From NCBI GenBank assembly GCA_002394535.1, contig DGUG01000101.1, positions 1,314-11,132 of the forward strand: a stretch of 9,819 nt of DNA, given 5' to 3'. This DNA comes from Lachnospiraceae bacterium UBA4316. GTDB taxonomy: Bacteria > Bacillota > Clostridia > Lachnospirales > Lachnospiraceae. The position numbers were made by a program, and so were the translations under genes. Below, piece by piece: positions 6,986-9,819 of the stretch (the stretch's first letter is position 1; each line of letters opens with the position of its first letter). The notes below the pieces were generated by a model. It was not told the origin of the DNA. It made no database searches and was given only the letters and a program-made list of their open reading frames with translations.

Positions 6986-7007
6986 TACACTAGGTGGTGT
7001 AAAGGGA
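6986..7007 (+). promoter_or_regulatory. Small 5' UTR hairpin next to the ribosome binding site of the gene at 7013
   Basis: TACAC (6986-6990) can pair with GTGTA (6997-7001) around a 6-base loop. The SD AAAGGGA (7001-7007) follows directly, with its first base in the stem, 5-6 bases before the ATG. A second purine-rich SD-like stretch, AGGTGG (6992-6997), lies mostly in the loop. The SD supports the ATG at 7013. The stem is short, so a regulatory role is only possible. Confidence 0.4.
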
Positions 7008-7012
7008 AGCTT

Positions 7013-9819
7013 ATGAATATTGAAATGATTAATAATCATAACGCGAATCGTACAGATATGGATATTACATATAGCAAACCCTCTTCTGACATATCAAGGA
7101 TGAGAACGCAGGAGATGGGATTTTCCTTAGACATTACGGGCAAAGTTAGGGAGAACGCTGCATACGGTAAGGAAGAGCTGAAATCTGCGGAAGAGATTGC
7201 GCAGATGGCCGGTATGACAGATGTTTCCGTACAGAGAGATTACATGGCCGTAATGTCTAATTCCGTGTCTGACGAAGATTTCGCAAAGCTGATGGAGGAC
7301 GGTGTCAACCCGACAAGTATTCCTGCGGGTGAGACTGTTACGAATCTTGACAGGATCAAGATCAAAATGGCGGAGAGCGGTGTTACTATCGCCGGCTATA
7401 ATGATGATCTGACTGAGGATGATATCAAGGCTGTCCTTGGCAACTCGATAAATGCGGGAAAAATCATTGCCGATACACTTACGGCATCCGATCTTCCCGA
7501 TACCGGAGACAATATTTCACAGATTAAGGAAACCGTTATGATGGCGCAGAATCTGAAACCTCTTTCGGATGAAGCAATGGCTTTTATGATAAGGGAAGAC
7601 ATGGCACCTACGGTTGATAATTTGTACAGAGCGGAGTACTCTGCCGCAAATACCGGATTGTCTACAGGCGGAGTACATTTTGACGGTGCCGCAACCTATG
7701 CCGGATCGGAATATACGAAGTCAAGCTGGGATGATCTAAAAGATCAGGTATCCGAAGTTATTAAAGAGGCAGGACTTGAAAATACTGAAGAGACCATTGA
7801 GGATGCAAAGTGGGTAGTAATGCATGAGCTTCCGTTAACAAGGGAAACGCTTGGTGCATATGAAGAGATAAAAGATATCGAAGTTCCTGCCCGTCCCGAA
7901 GATCTTATAGCGGCGATGACAGTTGCCATAGAAGACGGAAGAAGTCCGAAGACGGCAGATATAACTAAGACACAGAGCCTGTACGAGAAGGCTTCGGAAA
8001 TAGTCGAAACATTTAAGAATATGGAAGACCCTGCCGATCTGACACGGCGCAGACAGCTTGAAGAGGTAAGGCTTGTAATGACGAAGGAAGCAAACCTTAC
8101 ACTTCTTCGAAAAGGGATTAATGTTGAAACAGAGCCGTTAGAGCAACTCGTCGAGGAGCTCAAAAAAGCGGAAAGAGAATTCTATGCCCCGCTTCTGATG
8201 GATAACAACGGGCAGAATGAAGGGGTAGATACTCATGAAGCCGATGCGGAACTTGACGGCAGAATAGATCTGTACAAGCAGACGGTTTCCGTATTAAATG
8301 AGATTCCCTCGGTTCCCTTAAGGACGATTGCCGAGAAATCTTCATCGGATGATTTTAACCTCGGGAGTATAGCAAGGGACGGCGCTGTTACTGCTGCGAC
8401 CTATCAAAGGGCCGGGGAGTCGTATGAAGCTCTTATGACCGCACCGAGAGCCGATATGGGAGATTCCATCCGTAAAGCATTCAGAAACGTTGATGAGATA
8501 CTTACCGACCTTGACATGGATCTTAACGATGCAAACCGTAAAGCTGTCAGAACTCTCGGATATGCCGGTATGATGATTAACAAAGAATCGGTTGATGAGA
8601 TAAGAGAGGCTACACACTCCGTTGAAAGAGTAATATCGCTCATGACACCGGCAAGAACGCTGTCTATGATCCGTGAAGGTCATAACCCTCTTTCGGAGAG
8701 CATATATGATCTTGAAAAATCACTTTCCGAAGAGTCATTCGAAGAGACAGGGGAAAAGTATTCAAGGTTCCTGTTAAGGCTTGAAAAGAGCGGTAATATC
8801 ACCGAAGACGAGAAACAGACTTTTATCGGAATGTACAGACTGTTTAATGCGGTTGAGAAGCAGGACGGAAAGGTTATAGGAAACGTTCTCTCCTCCGGAA
8901 AAGAACTCACTCTGGAGAATATGCTTGAGGCATCAAGGTCAAACCGCAGGACGGGTGAGGAATTTGTTATAGATGATGATTTCGGATTCCTGGAAGAGCT
9001 TACACAAAGGGGAGATTCGATTACCGCTCAGCTTGCAAGAACATTTACGCAGCTTATGGATTCGAAGCCCGATAAAGATTATGTTGAGGAAAAACAGCGC
9101 GAGATAAGGGCTGCAGGCAGGATCAATAAGGAAGCAACGGATATTCTTACCGCAATATCGGAGCCGGTTACGGTTGATAATATAGTTGCAGCGGGCGCTA
9201 TGACCGGGGGAATGGGAAAAGGATATAAAAAGCTGTTTTCCGGCGGCGGATCTATGGAAGAAGATGATAAGAAGACGGAAGATCAGATTCTTTCCTCAGA
9301 AGATGCCGAAAAGCTGGCTGACAGCCTGAATGACAGGGAAAGTGCAGCGGCTAGCTATGAAAGATTTCTGGAAAAAGCGGAAAAAGTCGCAAGGATAAAT
9401 TCCCTTAATTCGGAGACGTATGAGGATGTACGCACATATTCAATGATCTATAAGCAGATAGGATTTGCAGCATCTCTTGCAAACAGAGAGAGCTATGAAG
9501 TTCCGGTCAAGCTTTCCGACGGCTGGACAAGTGTGCACTTAACAATAGTTCATAATGAAGATGAAGCAGGAAAAGTCAAAGTGTCATTTGAGTCGGAAGA
9601 TTACGGAAGAGTTGAAGCCTCATTCGGACTTAAAGCCTCCGGAGTAGACGGATTTATCGTATCCGATTCACGTGCCGGGGTTGATAATTTGAACCGTATT
9701 GACGATAAAATAAAAGAAGGCTTTAAGCGTGAAAATATGGAAACGGCGAATCTGTCGTATGTATTTTCAAGAAATGCACGTAATGACGGATATGTACCGG
9801 CAGGTGGCCGGCAGGTTAC
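7013..9819 (+). CDS. Large cysteine-free protein, DUF6240-like, with FliK-like C-terminal region (3' end outside window)
   Basis: The frame is open from ATG 7013 to the window end, at least 935 codons, so the stop lies beyond. The protein is acidic and mostly helical, without a signal peptide, membrane segment or any cysteine. A short motif, T-x-[D/E]-[N/T]-[I/L/M], usually preceded by Pro or Glu, recurs at residues 161-168, 197-204, 273-280, 630-637 and 717-724. A Gly-rich linker (about 735-750) precedes more helices. Residues 830 to about 915 look like a FliK C-terminal (Flg_hook) fold: VPVKLSDG, LTIV, KVKVSFESEDYGRVEASF, then a long helix and a final beta strand. From memory this resembles the DUF6240 family of Lachnospiraceae. 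With the sigma-28-like promoter, a flagellar hook-length-control or export-linked role is inferred. The SD AAAGGGA supports this start; a second ATG is at 7025. Membership of a specific family is uncertain; that this is a real gene is not. Confidence 0.8.
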   Translation, partial: MNIEMINNHNANRTDMDITYSKPSSDISRMRTQEMGFSLDITGKVRENAAYGKEELKSAEEIAQMAGMTDVSVQRDYMAVMSNSVSDEDFAKLMEDGVNPTSIPAGETVTNLDRIKIKMAESGVTIAGYNDDLTEDDIKAVLGNSINAGKIIADTLTASDLPDTGDNISQIKETVMMAQNLKPLSDEAMAFMIREDMAPTVDNLYRAEYSAANTGLSTGGVHFDGAATYAGSEYTKSSWDDLKDQVSEVIKEAGLENTEETIEDAKWVVMHELPLTRETLGAYEEIKDIEVPARPEDLIAAMTVAIEDGRSPKTADITKTQSLYEKASEIVETFKNMEDPADLTRRRQLEEVRLVMTKEANLTLLRKGINVETEPLEQLVEELKKAEREFYAPLLMDNNGQNEGVDTHEADAELDGRIDLYKQTVSVLNEIPSVPLRTIAEKSSSDDFNLGSIARDGAVTAATYQRAGESYEALMTAPRADMGDSIRKAFRNVDEILTDLDMDLNDANRKAVRTLGYAGMMINKESVDEIREATHSVERVISLMTPARTLSMIREGHNPLSESIYDLEKSLSEESFEETGEKYSRFLLRLEKSGNITEDEKQTFIGMYRLFNAVEKQDGKVIGNVLSSGKELTLENMLEASRSNRRTGEEFVIDDDFGFLEELTQRGDSITAQLARTFTQLMDSKPDKDYVEEKQREIRAAGRINKEATDILTAISEPVTVDNIVAAGAMTGGMGKGYKKLFSGGGSMEEDDKKTEDQILSSEDAEKLADSLNDRESAAASYERFLEKAEKVARINSLNSETYEDVRTYSMIYKQIGFAASLANRESYEVPVKLSDGWTSVHLTIVHNEDEAGKVKVSFESEDYGRVEASFGLKASGVDGFIVSDSRAGVDNLNRIDDKIKEGFKRENMETANLSYVFSRNARNDGYVPAGGRQV

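Noticed and set aside
7396..8910. Several minus-strand open frames, rich in Ser, across the large FliK-like gene
   Set aside because: They arise as antisense shadows of GAA/GAG/GAT-rich plus-strand codons. The plus frame is open without interruption from 7013 to the window end.

Overview
The window looks like a chromosomal segment of a low-to-mid GC Firmicute. The best guess is a motile member of the Lachnospiraceae (Butyrivibrio-like). This rests on protein flavour, gene architecture and a flagellar-type promoter, not on a marker gene, so the family is an inference.

Layout. (1) Bases 1-26 are the 5' part of a tRNA gene on the minus strand, with a strong sigma-A promoter at 50-78. (2) Diverging from it on the plus strand are tatD (metal-dependent hydrolase) and rsmA/ksgA (16S rRNA adenine dimethyltransferase), overlapping by one base. 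(3) A consensus-like extended -10 promoter overlaps the rsmA stop codon. It drives a 1040-residue TTG-initiated protein with TPR repeats, a long disordered Pro/Gln/Glu-rich middle and a C-terminal AAA+ fold of the CbxX/CfxQ (SpoVK) type whose catalytic motifs are degraded. (4) Twenty-seven bases later comes glgB (glycogen branching enzyme), closed by a clear intrinsic terminator at 6902-6930. (5) After the terminator, a sigma-28/sigma-D-like promoter precedes a very large open frame that starts at 7013 and runs off the end of the window (at least 935 codons). That protein has no cysteine and carries a FliK-like C-terminal region. It resembles the uncharacterised family I know as DUF6240.

How the parts fit. 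tatD and rsmA are housekeeping genes. The TPR/pseudo-AAA protein and GlgB are probably co-transcribed, so the former may be a scaffold or regulator connected with glycogen, but nothing in the sequence proves this. The last gene is a separate transcription unit, and its promoter and C-terminus both point to the flagellar regulon.

The most interesting items are the cysteine-free FliK-like protein under a flagellar-type promoter and the TPR/disordered/pseudo-AAA+ protein upstream of glgB. No CRISPR array, insertion sequence, phage gene or attachment site was seen. No gene-free stretch exceeds about 130 bases.
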